Source: Novosphingobium kaempferiae
GTDB lineage: Bacteria; Pseudomonadota; Alphaproteobacteria; Sphingomonadales; Sphingomonadaceae
Assembly (NCBI RefSeq): GCF_021227995.1
Contig: NZ_CP089301.1
Span: 2,170,001 to 2,234,000, forward strand
Length of the DNA stretch: 64,000 bases
Direction of reading: 5' to 3'
Position numbers and translations under genes: made by a program. Shown piece after piece: positions 23,852 through 32,317 of this stretch. Each line of letters starts with the position of its first letter. The first letter of the stretch is position 1. The notes beneath the pieces are model-generated. The model saw only the letters and a program-made list of their open reading frames with translations. It made no database searches and was not told the origin of the DNA.

Positions 23852-26176
23852 ATGGCATCCGCACATGTTCGCGGAGCGCGAAGCAACGCGCTCTTCAAGC
23901 TCGCCCTTGCATCCACCGCCTTGACCGGCATCTCCACATCGGCCTTTGCGCAGGACGCCGCGCCGCAGTCGGCGGAGACCGCAGTGGTCGACCCCAACGA
24001 GATCATCGTCTCGGCCCGCCGTCGTTCGGAAACGCTTCAGGAGACCCCGGTCGCCATTACCGCCGTCAGCGCGGCGATGCTGGAGAACAAGGCCTCGGCC
24101 AACATCGGCGACCTTCAGGGCGCGGCCCCCGGCCTGCTCATCACCCAGCAGAATTCCGGCGCGCAGGCCGCCAACATCTCGATCCGCGGCCTGACGTATG
24201 CCGACATCGAGAAGTCGCAGACCCCGACCGTGGGCGTCGTGGTCGATGGCGTGACCATCGGCACCAACACCGGCCAGTTGCAGGACGCCTTCGACATCGC
24301 CCAGATCGAAGTGCTGCGCGGTCCGCAGGGCACGCTGTTCGGCGCGAACACCATCGGCGGCGTCATCAACATCACCCGCACCAAGCCGACGATGGAACCC
24401 GGCGTGAAGGCCGAGTTCACGTATGGCCGCTGGAACACCTGGGCGGGCAAGGCCATCGTCAACTACGGCGACGGCGAGACCTGGGGCGTCAAGGCCTGGT
24501 ACTTCCACAACGAGACCGACGGCTTCTACTACAACGCCATCCGCAACGAACGCGCGGGCGGCAGCAAGGGCGACAGCTACGGCGCCAGCCTGCTGTTCGA
24601 GCCGACCGGATCGGGCTTCGACGCGCAGTTGACGGTCGAGAACGTGGTGCAGAGCTTCGAGCCGGTCGTCAGCAACCTGACCAACAGCACCGAACTGTTC
24701 TGCGGCCTGATCCCGGCGAACGAGTGCGGCCGCAACAACACGACCGACCTCTACACCGTGTTCACCCTGCCCGCGAAGAGCAAGTACCGCGCACCCAACG
24801 CCACCCTGCAGATGAACTACGACCTCGGCGACATCAAGCTCAGCTCGATCACCGGCTGGCGCCATTCCAAGGAAGCCCAGACGCAGGACTTCGACGGGTC
24901 TTCGAGCGACCTCTACTACGTCGACCGCCGCCAGAAGTATACGCAATGGAGCCAGGAACTGCGCGCCGCGGGCAACCTGTTCACCGGGTTCGACTACGTC
25001 GTCGGCGGGTTCTTCTTCCACTCCAAGTACAGCCTGACGCAGTGGACGCGCTTCTTCGGTTTCGACCCCTCGGTCACGCCGATGGAGTTCGACCAGAACG
25101 CGCAGACCAACATCGGCAAGACCACCAGCTACGCCTTCTTCGGAGACTTCAACTGGGCCTTCGCCGACAAGTGGCGCCTCTCGTTCGGCGGTCGCTGGTC
25201 GCATGACAACAAGAAGCTGACCAACAGCTTCGCGACACAGGGCCTGATCGGATCGGGCGATGCGAACTTCACCAAGTTCACGCCCAAGGTCGGCATCGAC
25301 TATCGCCCCAACAGCGACATCATGCTCTATGCAAGCTGGTCACGCGGCTATCGTTCGGGCGGCTTCAGCCCCCGCGCCGCCACCGCGCTCACCGCGAGCA
25401 CGCCGTTCCAGCCCGAGACCGTCGATGCCTACGAAGTCGGCGCGAAGTTCTCGCTGTTCGACCGGATGCTGGACATCAACCTTGCGGGCTACGTGTCCGA
25501 CTACAAGGACATGCAGCAGAACCTGACCGTGCCGGGCGGCCCGCTGGGCAACCAGACGATCACCGGCAACGTGCCGGGCGGCGCGATCATCAAGGGCATC
25601 GAGGCCGACGCCACGCTGCGCATCACCCCGCAGTTCCGCATCACTGCGTCGACCGCCTACATGAAGTCCCACTTCCGCGACTTCATCACCTGCGGCGCCT
25701 ATGCCGCCGGAACCGCCGCCGCCAACAGTTGCGGCGCGGGTCTGGTGCCGTTCGACTACTCTGCCAACCGCCTGATCTACGCGCCGAAGTTCACCGGCTC
25801 GATCAACGCGGACTACGAGATCCCGACCAGCTTCGGCAAGATCGTGGCCACCGGTGGCTGGCGCCACATCAGCCGCTACGACGAGCAGATCTCGCAGGCC
25901 TCGCTCACCCCGACGGTGGACGGTTCAGGCAACGTGACCGGCGTGACCGTCAACGGCAACGACCCGCGCGTGCGCACCACCACGCAGGATCTCCTCGACG
26001 CCAGCCTGACGGTGAATTTCGACCTCGGCGACAAGGAAGCCTACGTGCGCGTGTTCGGGCGCAACCTCGCCAACGAGAAGACCTCGACGCACGCCTTCAC
26101 GGTGGCGGGGCTGTTCTCGTTCGGCATGGCGCTGGAGCCGCGCACCTATGGCGCGACGGTGGGCGTGAAGTTCTGA
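23852..26176 (+). CDS. TonB-dependent outer-membrane receptor
   Basis: 774 residues. Signal peptide ending near SAFAQDA (about residue 33), TonB-box-like EIIVSARRR, plug domain with VAITAVSAAMLENK and IEVLRGPQGTLFGANTIGGVINI (about 140-170), then a beta-barrel ending in the C-terminal aromatic signature YGATVGVKF. Sphingomonads use many such receptors for hydrophobic or complex carbon sources, not only iron. Divergent from the MDR/SDR operon and followed by another SDR, so uptake of the pathway substrate is a reasonable guess. Followed by a long hairpin terminator. Confidence 0.95.
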   Translation: MASAHVRGARSNALFKLALASTALTGISTSAFAQDAAPQSAETAVVDPNEIIVSARRRSETLQETPVAITAVSAAMLENKASANIGDLQGAAPGLLITQQNSGAQAANISIRGLTYADIEKSQTPTVGVVVDGVTIGTNTGQLQDAFDIAQIEVLRGPQGTLFGANTIGGVINITRTKPTMEPGVKAEFTYGRWNTWAGKAIVNYGDGETWGVKAWYFHNETDGFYYNAIRNERAGGSKGDSYGASLLFEPTGSGFDAQLTVENVVQSFEPVVSNLTNSTELFCGLIPANECGRNNTTDLYTVFTLPAKSKYRAPNATLQMNYDLGDIKLSSITGWRHSKEAQTQDFDGSSSDLYYVDRRQKYTQWSQELRAAGNLFTGFDYVVGGFFFHSKYSLTQWTRFFGFDPSVTPMEFDQNAQTNIGKTTSYAFFGDFNWAFADKWRLSFGGRWSHDNKKLTNSFATQGLIGSGDANFTKFTPKVGIDYRPNSDIMLYASWSRGYRSGGFSPRAATALTASTPFQPETVDAYEVGAKFSLFDRMLDINLAGYVSDYKDMQQNLTVPGGPLGNQTITGNVPGGAIIKGIEADATLRITPQFRITASTAYMKSHFRDFITCGAYAAGTAAANSCGAGLVPFDYSANRLIYAPKFTGSINADYEIPTSFGKIVATGGWRHISRYDEQISQASLTPTVDGSGNVTGVTVNGNDPRVRTTTQDLLDASLTVNFDLGDKEAYVRVFGRNLANEKTSTHAFTVAGLFSFGMALEPRTYGATVGVKF

Positions 26177-26201
26177 ACTGATACCCCGCGGGGGGTAACA
26201 G

Positions 26202-26240
26202 GGGGTGTCCGGCAGTCCCCTCTGCCGGGCACCCCTCACT
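26202..26240 (+). terminator. Terminator after TonB-dependent receptor
   Basis: 14-bp stem (26202-26215 with 26222-26235, one G-T wobble; arms begin GGGGTGTCC and end GGGCACCCC) with loop TCCCCT, followed by TCACTTTT. It lies 25 bp after the receptor stop. Confidence 0.8.
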
Positions 26241-26253
26241 TTTGATCCCGCTT

Positions 26254-26329
26254 CGTCATTGCGAGCGTAGCGAAGCAATCCGGAACCGGACCGCTTGCCC
26301 CGGATTGCTTCGCTACGCTCGCAATGACG
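26254..26329. repeat. Palindromic intergenic repeat, family A, copy 5
   Basis: Outer arms CGTCATTGCGAGCGTAGCG / CGCTACGCTCGCAATGACG with AAGCAATCCGG core. It sits directly after the receptor terminator and before the SDR at 26362, on the same strand. Confidence 0.88.
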
Positions 26330-26361
26330 AAATTTTCGAACATGAAGAAGGAATACATCTG

Positions 26362-27126
26362 ATGGGCCGTCTCGAAGGCAAGATCACTCTGGTAACCGGC
26401 GCGGGCAACCCGCGCGGCCTCGGCGCCGCCACCGCGCAGCGCTTCGCGGAGGAAGGCGCCTTCGTCTACGTCACCGATCTCGCCCTCGCCGATGCGGAAG
26501 GCGTCGCGGCCTCGATCCGCGAGGCGGGCGGCCAGGCCGAGGCCCATGCGCAGGACGTCACCAGCGAAGCCTCGTGGGACGAACTGTTCGCCGCCATCGA
26601 GAAGGGCCACGGCCGCCTCGACGTGCTGGTCAACAACGCGGGCATCGCCGTCCTCAAGCCCCTGTCGGAACTGACCGCCGCCGACTGGGAAAGGCAGAAC
26701 AAGGTCAACCTCGACAGCGTATTCTACGGCACCCAGCGCGCGGTGGCGTTGATGCGCAAGATCGGACAGGGCGGCTCGATCGTGAACCTCTCGTCCATCG
26801 GCGGGCTCGTCGGCGTGCAGATGTGCGGGGCCTACGGCGCGGCCAAGGGCGGCGTGCGGATCTTCTCCAAAGTGGTGGCGATGGAATGCGCGGCGGAAAA
26901 CATCCGGTGCAACTCCGTCCACCCCGGCATGATCGAGACCGCGATGCAAGACGTCGCCCGCCGCGACAATCCGGAAGGCTTCAAGGAGATCGTCTCCGGC
27001 ATCCCGATGAAGCGCATGGGCACCCCGCTCGACATCGCCCACATGAACCTGTTCCTCGCCAGCGACGAGGCGAACTACATCACCGGCTGCGAGTTCGTGG
27101 TGGACGGCGGTGTCACCGCGATGTGA
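26362..27126 (+). CDS. SDR-family oxidoreductase
   Basis: 254 residues from ATG 26362, preceded by AAGAAGGAATACATCTG. Motifs: VTGAGNPRGLGAATAQRF (two extra residues in the glycine loop), VTDLA (NAD-type Asp), LVNNAGIAVLKPL, NLSSIGGLVGVQMCGAYGAAK and ITGCEFVVDGGVTAM. Similar in layout to the NAD-dependent hydroxysteroid/cyclohexanol dehydrogenase group. Separated from the receptor gene by a terminator and repeat, so it is probably expressed on its own. Confidence 0.89.
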   Translation: MGRLEGKITLVTGAGNPRGLGAATAQRFAEEGAFVYVTDLALADAEGVAASIREAGGQAEAHAQDVTSEASWDELFAAIEKGHGRLDVLVNNAGIAVLKPLSELTAADWERQNKVNLDSVFYGTQRAVALMRKIGQGGSIVNLSSIGGLVGVQMCGAYGAAKGGVRIFSKVVAMECAAENIRCNSVHPGMIETAMQDVARRDNPEGFKEIVSGIPMKRMGTPLDIAHMNLFLASDEANYITGCEFVVDGGVTAM

Positions 27127-27141
27127 CGCGTAAGCCCCTGC

Positions 27142-27231
27142 TCGTCATTCCCGCGAAGGCGGGAACCCATCTCGTGACGGTTCGTGTTGCGCCGTCATCA
27201 GTTGGGTCCCCGCCTTCGCGGGGATGACGGT
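27142..27231. repeat. Palindromic intergenic repeat, family B
   Basis: Arms of the type GTCATTCCCGCGAAGGCGGG and CCCCGCCTTCGCGGGGATGAC with short spacer. It occupies the gap between the convergent SDR (26362) and the 807-residue exported protein gene. Related copies are at 46601-46697 and 55657-55744. Confidence 0.85.
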
Positions 27232-27237
27232 TAGAGG

Positions 27238-29661
27238 CTAGCCCGTCACCAGCTTCACCGCGTTTTGCGGGGCATCCCGCAGGCGCAGGTGGAGCGTGCC
27301 GTCGGCAGGCCTGGGAACCTCCAGCGAGCGCCCGGTATAGCCCTGCGGCACCGCGACCGGCTGCGCGAACCCGGCCTCCGCCGCGACCGCGTCGATCAGG
27401 AACAGGCTGCGCCCGGTGATCGCGCACTTGTCCGCCGTGCAGGTGACGGCCTCGATGCGCGGCAGGCGGACCACCGTCGTCAGCGGCGTCCAGTCGCCCT
27501 GCCCGCCCGGCCCCTTGCGCACCACTCGGAAGCGCAGCGCACCGAAGGTCGCGGGCGGCAGGTCGGCGGCCCTGAGCGTCGCCACCAGCACTTCCGGGCT
27601 CTCCAGGCTGAGGCCCTTGCCCGCTTCCAGCCGCGCGATGGCGTCGCCCTGCGCGGCGGCGACCTCCACCACGTCGGCGGGACCGAACTTCATCCCCGGC
27701 GCCGCCTTGAGCGAGAACACCATCTCGCCGTTGTCTGGCAGCAGGTCGCCCGAACCGAGGTCGAGCGCCTTCGCGCCCTGCTCGGTCGGGCCGGGATAGA
27801 CGGTGCGGCCCAGCACCTGCACCTGAGGGCGCGGCGGGCCGATGCGCACCGGCAGGTTCAGCGTGCGGCCGTCCTCCAGCTTGACGGCGGCCTTGTCGGA
27901 GCCTGCCTGTGCCGGAGCCTTGCCGGTGCCCTGCGCGACCAGGCGCAGCCGGTCGGTCCCGCCCTCGCGCGTGAGCCCGTCGGGCCGGAACTCCACGTCG
28001 CCCACCATGACCGCGCGCACCTGATCGAGCCGCTGCCCGGTCAGGAAGCCCTGCGTATCCCCGGCAGGCATCTCAAGCGCATCGAGCCGGCTCGCCTGCA
28101 CCCGCGCGCGCAGCGTCACCGTCTGCGCCGCAGCCTCGGTCTTGCCCGCGCCGCGCTGGCGCAGCTCGATCTTCATCTCGCCCGCAGGCACGTCGGTGAG
28201 CGGCACGGTGACGCCCAGCCGCCGCCCTTCGAGCGCCTTCCACGTCAGCGGACGCGCCGCGCCATTGGGCTGCCGCAACGTCACTTCCTCGACGCAGCCG
28301 GGCGCCGCGCCTTCCAGCACGACCTCGTTGTTGCGCCCCACGATCAGGCCGTCGGCATCGCCCGAAACCTTCCACGGATCGCCGCCGGGGCGCTGGAGCA
28401 CGAAGTCCGGCCCCTCGAACGGCACGAAGCCCCAGACACCGTGCAGGTGCGCCTTCACGTCACCGACGAAGGCGGCGGGCAGCGTCTCGGCATCCATCAC
28501 GTAGCCGCCCTTGTCGACGCGCGGGCGGACCGGCACTTCCAGCGTCTGGCCGGAGGCGGAGGTCAGCCTGACCTTCATGTTGTGCGCGAACTCGGTGGAG
28601 AACACCAGCGGCGCGCCCTCCACCGGCAGCACCGCGCCTGCGGCCATGCAGATCGGCCCCTTGGCGGTGCTGCGCAGCTGCGGCGGGATGTCCGCCTCGA
28701 CCGCAGGCATCGCGGTCAGCATCACGGACTTGGGCTTCTTGAACGAGGGCGCGGCGTTCAGCAGCAGCGACATCCGGTCGCCCTGCCGCGTCGTCAGCGT
28801 CGGCAGGTAGTTGAACTCGGGATTGTTGAACGCGCCGAAGATCTTCGCCACGTCGCGCGCGACCGCGATGTAGGCGCTGTAATAGCCCGCCCCGCCCTCG
28901 CGCGTGTTGGCTAGCTGGAGCGCAAGGTCGGTCGGCGTGCCGGTGATCGTCTCCGCCAGCGAACTGGTGTGGACGTCGTTGAGGACGAGCGATTCCCGGT
29001 TCTGGACGAGGCACGACGCCTGCGATTCGATCACCTTGTTGAGGCAATCCTCCTGCAGCTTGATCGACAGGCTGCGCGCCAGAACCGGGGCGACGGTGCG
29101 CAGGTATTCCGGCCCGTTGTCATCCTGCGCGCGGATCGCGGAGAGGAAAGCCTCCAGCCGCGAATGGTCGAGCGAGGCCTGGTTGAGATCCTGGCTGGCG
29201 CGCACGAATTCGCCCGGCTTGCCGCGCACCGCATCCATCAGCACGCCTTCCGCGCCGCCGGTCTCGGGCACCATCAGCAGCACCATCTGCCGCGCCTCCT
29301 TGGGCACGGTCAGGGTCAGCGTGTTGTCCTTCTCCTTGGCCTTCCAGGTGCGGGCGAGCGCGATCCAGTCCTTCGGCGGCGGGTTCGTCGCCCCGCGCAG
29401 GAAGGCGGACATCAGCACGAAGTTGGCGCTTTGCGTCTCGGGCAGCGCGCCGTGGACGACCACCTTGTCCCCGGCGGCGAGGCTCGGCACCCGCGCGATC
29501 GGCAGGGTCTGCCCGTCGCGTGTCACCTCGATGCGCAAGTCCGGGCCGGAAAGCTCGAACGGCGCGGGATCGGCCCATGCCGCCGACGCGCCGCAGGCGA
29601 GCGCCAGCGAAAGGGACGCAGCCCGGGCAGGAAAACGGCGATTCGGCGATCTCTTCGGCAA
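27238..29661 (-). CDS. Large exported protein of unknown function
   Basis: 807 residues. The N-terminus MPKRSPNRRFPARAASLSLA followed by LACGASAAWADP is a clear signal peptide with cleavage near residue 30. No enzymatic motif or membrane span is evident after it. The body is rich in short beta-prone segments (FELSGPDLRIEVTRDGQ, DKVVVHGALPE, PLVFSTEFAHNMKVRL, KIELRQRGAGK). Several cysteines come in spaced pairs (EDCLNKVIESQASC, VTCTADKC), suggesting disulfides in the periplasm or at the surface. It is monocistronic, flanked by a family B repeat and by the signalling block. Unlike a receptor it lacks a C-terminal barrel signature. I do not recognise the family. Confidence 0.85.
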   Translation of the reverse strand: MPKRSPNRRFPARAASLSLALACGASAAWADPAPFELSGPDLRIEVTRDGQTLPIARVPSLAAGDKVVVHGALPETQSANFVLMSAFLRGATNPPPKDWIALARTWKAKEKDNTLTLTVPKEARQMVLLMVPETGGAEGVLMDAVRGKPGEFVRASQDLNQASLDHSRLEAFLSAIRAQDDNGPEYLRTVAPVLARSLSIKLQEDCLNKVIESQASCLVQNRESLVLNDVHTSSLAETITGTPTDLALQLANTREGGAGYYSAYIAVARDVAKIFGAFNNPEFNYLPTLTTRQGDRMSLLLNAAPSFKKPKSVMLTAMPAVEADIPPQLRSTAKGPICMAAGAVLPVEGAPLVFSTEFAHNMKVRLTSASGQTLEVPVRPRVDKGGYVMDAETLPAAFVGDVKAHLHGVWGFVPFEGPDFVLQRPGGDPWKVSGDADGLIVGRNNEVVLEGAAPGCVEEVTLRQPNGAARPLTWKALEGRRLGVTVPLTDVPAGEMKIELRQRGAGKTEAAAQTVTLRARVQASRLDALEMPAGDTQGFLTGQRLDQVRAVMVGDVEFRPDGLTREGGTDRLRLVAQGTGKAPAQAGSDKAAVKLEDGRTLNLPVRIGPPRPQVQVLGRTVYPGPTEQGAKALDLGSGDLLPDNGEMVFSLKAAPGMKFGPADVVEVAAAQGDAIARLEAGKGLSLESPEVLVATLRAADLPPATFGALRFRVVRKGPGGQGDWTPLTTVVRLPRIEAVTCTADKCAITGRSLFLIDAVAAEAGFAQPVAVPQGYTGRSLEVPRPADGTLHLRLRDAPQNAVKLVTG

Positions 29662-29781
29662 GAACCTGAAATCCTGTCGTTGTCAGTCCAGAACGCCCCC
29701 GGCGCTGAGCTTAACCGGATGGGCTACGCGCGTTAGAGCGCGCGGCTGCCGGTTGAAAGCCCGCAAGGCGGCGAGTTGTTC

Positions 29782-30915
29782 CTACTGCCCGCCCAATGGC
29801 AGACTCACGATGAACGTGCTCCCCTGCCCTGCGCCCGCGCTCTCCACCCGGATCGACCCGCGATGCAGCTCGACGAGCTGGCGCACCAGCGCGAGCCCGA
29901 TGCCGAGCCCGCCCTTGGCATAGCCGCGGTGATCGTCGACCTGCGTGAACATCCCGAAGATATGCGGCTGCATCTCGGCCGGGATGCCGACGCCGTTGTC
30001 GGAGACGCGGATCTCCACCATCCTGCCGAAGACGATCGCGGAAAGGCCGATCTCCCCGCCCTCCGGCGTATACTTCGCCGCATTGTTGAGCAGGTTGGCG
30101 ACGACCTGCGCAAGCCGGGTATAGTCCCCGTCGAGCACGACGGGCTCCGGCGGCACGTCGATGGTCAGGCGGTGGCCCGCGCCCTCGATGTTGTGGCGGC
30201 TGCCCTCCAGCGCGGAGGAGAGGATCGCGTCCAGTTCGATACGCTCGATCCGCAGCGACACCTTGCCCTCGCTGACGCGCGAGACGTCGAGCAGGTCTTC
30301 GACCATGCGCGAGAGGTGGAACAGCGTGCGCCCCATCCGCTCGCGGATTTCCTCCGCCTGACCCGCGGCGCGCGGGCGGCCGAGCAGGTCGAGCCCGCTC
30401 ATCAGCGCCGCCACCGGGTTGCGCAGTTCGTGGGCGAGGACGGCGAGGAACCGGTCCTTGTGCGCATCGGCGAGCCGAAGCGCCTCGGCGGCAGCGGCCA
30501 GTTCGTCGCGCTGGGCGGCGATCTGGCGGCGCTGGCGGTGGAGATCGAAGAAGACCTCCGCCTTGCTGCGCAGGATGTCGGGTTCGATCGGCTTGTGGAT
30601 GAAGTCCACCGCGCCCGCCTCGTAGCCCCGGAACCGGCGACGGCTGTCGGCGCCGCCCGCCGTCACGAAGATGATCGGCACATGGCGCGTGCGCTCGCTG
30701 CCGCGCATGATCTCGGCCAGTTCGAAGCCGTCCATGTCGGGCATCTGCACGTCGAGCAGGGCGAGTGCGACGTCGTGCGACAGCAGCAGTTCCAGCGCCT
30801 CCTCGCCCGAATGCGCCTTGAGCACCGCCACGCCCTCGCCCGCCAGCAGCGCCTCCAGCGCGAGGAGGTTGGCGGGCAGATCGTCGACGAGGAGGACGTT
30901 GACCGGATCGCTCAT
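29782..30915 (-). CDS. Response regulator-histidine kinase hybrid (REC-HisKA-HATPase)
   Basis: 377 residues. Receiver domain first (VNVLLVDDLP..., phosphoacceptor Asp55 in LALLDVQMPDMDGF, HKPI), then a coiled linker, a HisKA domain with His162 (FLAVLAHELRNPVAAL), and a HATPase domain (NLLNNAAKYTPEGG, RVSDNGVGIPAEM, GLGIGLALVRQLVELHRG). No membrane span: a soluble kinase controlled by phosphorylation of its own receiver. Last gene of a kinase-cheR-cheB-kinase operon, overlapping cheB by four bases (30912-30915). It could pass signals between the large sensor kinase and an unlinked output. Confidence 0.9.
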   Translation of the reverse strand: MSDPVNVLLVDDLPANLLALEALLAGEGVAVLKAHSGEEALELLLSHDVALALLDVQMPDMDGFELAEIMRGSERTRHVPIIFVTAGGADSRRRFRGYEAGAVDFIHKPIEPDILRSKAEVFFDLHRQRRQIAAQRDELAAAAEALRLADAHKDRFLAVLAHELRNPVAALMSGLDLLGRPRAAGQAEEIRERMGRTLFHLSRMVEDLLDVSRVSEGKVSLRIERIELDAILSSALEGSRHNIEGAGHRLTIDVPPEPVVLDGDYTRLAQVVANLLNNAAKYTPEGGEIGLSAIVFGRMVEIRVSDNGVGIPAEMQPHIFGMFTQVDDHRGYAKGGLGIGLALVRQLVELHRGSIRVESAGAGQGSTFIVSLPLGGQ

Positions 30916-31475
30916 GCCGCATGCCCCGCTTCGATCAGGCATTCGACGATCCCGTCGAGCGAGAGCATCCGCGCCTGCCCGCAGACCGCCAGCGCGGCGT
31001 CGGGCATGGCGCGGGCGTAGGCCGTCGCCGGATCCTGCACGAAGACGCGGCCGCCCGCCTCGCCCACGGCCTTGAGGCCCCGAGCGCCGTCCTCGTTCGC
31101 GCCCGTCAGCACCACGCCCATCAGGTCCGGGCCGTAAGCATCGGCGGCGCTTTCGAACAGCACGTCGATCGAGGGGCGGGAGAAGAACACCGGCTCCTCG
31201 GTGGACAGCGAGATGGTGCCACCCGCCTCGACCAGCATGTGATAGTCCGGCGGGGCGAAGTAGACGGTGCCGGGCTCGATCGGCTCCTTGTCCTCGGCCT
31301 CGCGCACGGGCAGGCGGCACTTGCCCGCGAAGAGGCCCGCCAGCTCGCTCTTGCGGCCCGGCGGGACGTGAACCACTGCCAGCACCGGCAGCGCGTAGCC
31401 GGAGGGCAGCGCGGGCAGGATGCGCAGCAGCGCATGGATCGCCCCCGCCGACGCGCCGATGGCGACCGCCCTCAT
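30912..31475 (-). CDS. cheB: CheB-type methylesterase domain without receiver
   Basis: 187 residues from ATG 31475. It is only the catalytic domain of CheB: Ser9 in IGASAGAIHAL, His36 in AVVHVPPGRK and Asp129 in LTGANEDGARGL form the expected triad, with RPSIDVLFESAADAYG between. Canonical CheB has an N-terminal receiver that controls activity, and it is absent here. In chemotaxis CheB removes methyl groups from receptors and deamidates glutamines, but no chemoreceptor, CheA or CheW gene lies in the window. The enzyme probably serves a non-motility signalling complex with the adjacent kinases. ATGA overlaps on both sides. Confidence 0.88.
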   Translation of the reverse strand: MRAVAIGASAGAIHALLRILPALPSGYALPVLAVVHVPPGRKSELAGLFAGKCRLPVREAEDKEPIEPGTVYFAPPDYHMLVEAGGTISLSTEEPVFFSRPSIDVLFESAADAYGPDLMGVVLTGANEDGARGLKAVGEAGGRVFVQDPATAYARAMPDAALAVCGQARMLSLDGIVECLIEAGHAA

Positions 31476-32299
31476 GCCTTGCGCCTCTGGTAGATCTTCT
31501 CCTCGCGCACGAAGTCCGCGAAATCCTCCGAATGCGCCGAGAACCGCAGCGTCTCCTTGGAGCCGAGGCCGAGGAACCCGTTGCGGATCAGCGAGTCCCG
31601 GAACAGACCGATGGCGCGGTCCTGCAGGTCGCGGTCGAAGTAGATCATCACGTTGCGGCAGGAGATCAGGTGCATCTCCGAGAACACCGCGTCGGTGACG
31701 AGGCTGTGGTCGGAGAACACCACCCGCTCGCGCAGCGACTTGTCGAAGACCGCGCCGCCGTAGCCGGTGGTGTAGTAGTCCGAGAGCGAGGACTTGCCGC
31801 CCGAGAGGCGATGGTTCTCGGTGAAGGTCTTCAGCCGCTCCACCGGGTAGATGCCGCGCGCGGCGATCTCCAGCGCCTCCTGGTTGATGTCGGTCGCGTA
31901 GAACAGCGTGCGGTCCTCCAGCCCTTCCTCGCGGAAAAGGATGGCGAGCGAATGCAGTTCCTCGCCCGCGCTGCATCCCGCGATCCACACCTTGAGCGAA
32001 GGGTAGGTGCGCAGGTGCGGCACCACCTTCTCGCGGATGGCGCGGAAGTACGACGGGTCGCGGAAGAAGTCGCTGACCTGCACGGTCATGAAGCGCAGCA
32101 CGCGCGAGGCGGCGGCGGGATCGTGGAGCAGCTTGTCCTGCAGGGCCGAGAACGTCTTCAGCCCCATCCGGTCGCGCGCCTGCCGCAGCCGCCGCTTGAT
32201 CGATGCCTGCGCATAGTTGCGGAAGTCGTAGTGATACCGCCGATAGATCGCCTCCAGCAGCAGGCGGATCTCGATGTCCTCGATCTTCTCGCTGTCCAT
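31472..32299 (-). CDS. cheR: CheR-type methyltransferase
   Basis: 275 residues, full CheR length. N-terminal helical domain with SIKRRLRQARDRMGL (residues about 33-47), then the SAM-binding domain: VSDFFRDPSYF, VWIAGCSAGEELHSLAI (about 104-120, motif I), LFYATDINQEALEIAARGIYP, LISCRNVMIYFD and NGFLGLGSKETL. In chemotaxis CheR methylates glutamates of receptors. With no receptor gene here, the target may be the CHASE3-GAF kinase encoded directly upstream (18 bp gap), whose long helical linker contains QSEELRVSNEELEEQGR-like Glu/Gln-rich stretches. That target is inference. Confidence 0.92.
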   Translation of the reverse strand: MDSEKIEDIEIRLLLEAIYRRYHYDFRNYAQASIKRRLRQARDRMGLKTFSALQDKLLHDPAAASRVLRFMTVQVSDFFRDPSYFRAIREKVVPHLRTYPSLKVWIAGCSAGEELHSLAILFREEGLEDRTLFYATDINQEALEIAARGIYPVERLKTFTENHRLSGGKSSLSDYYTTGYGGAVFDKSLRERVVFSDHSLVTDAVFSEMHLISCRNVMIYFDRDLQDRAIGLFRDSLIRNGFLGLGSKETLRFSAHSEDFADFVREEKIYQRRKA

Positions 32300-32317
32300 C
32301 GTCAGGCGCTCCGCATC

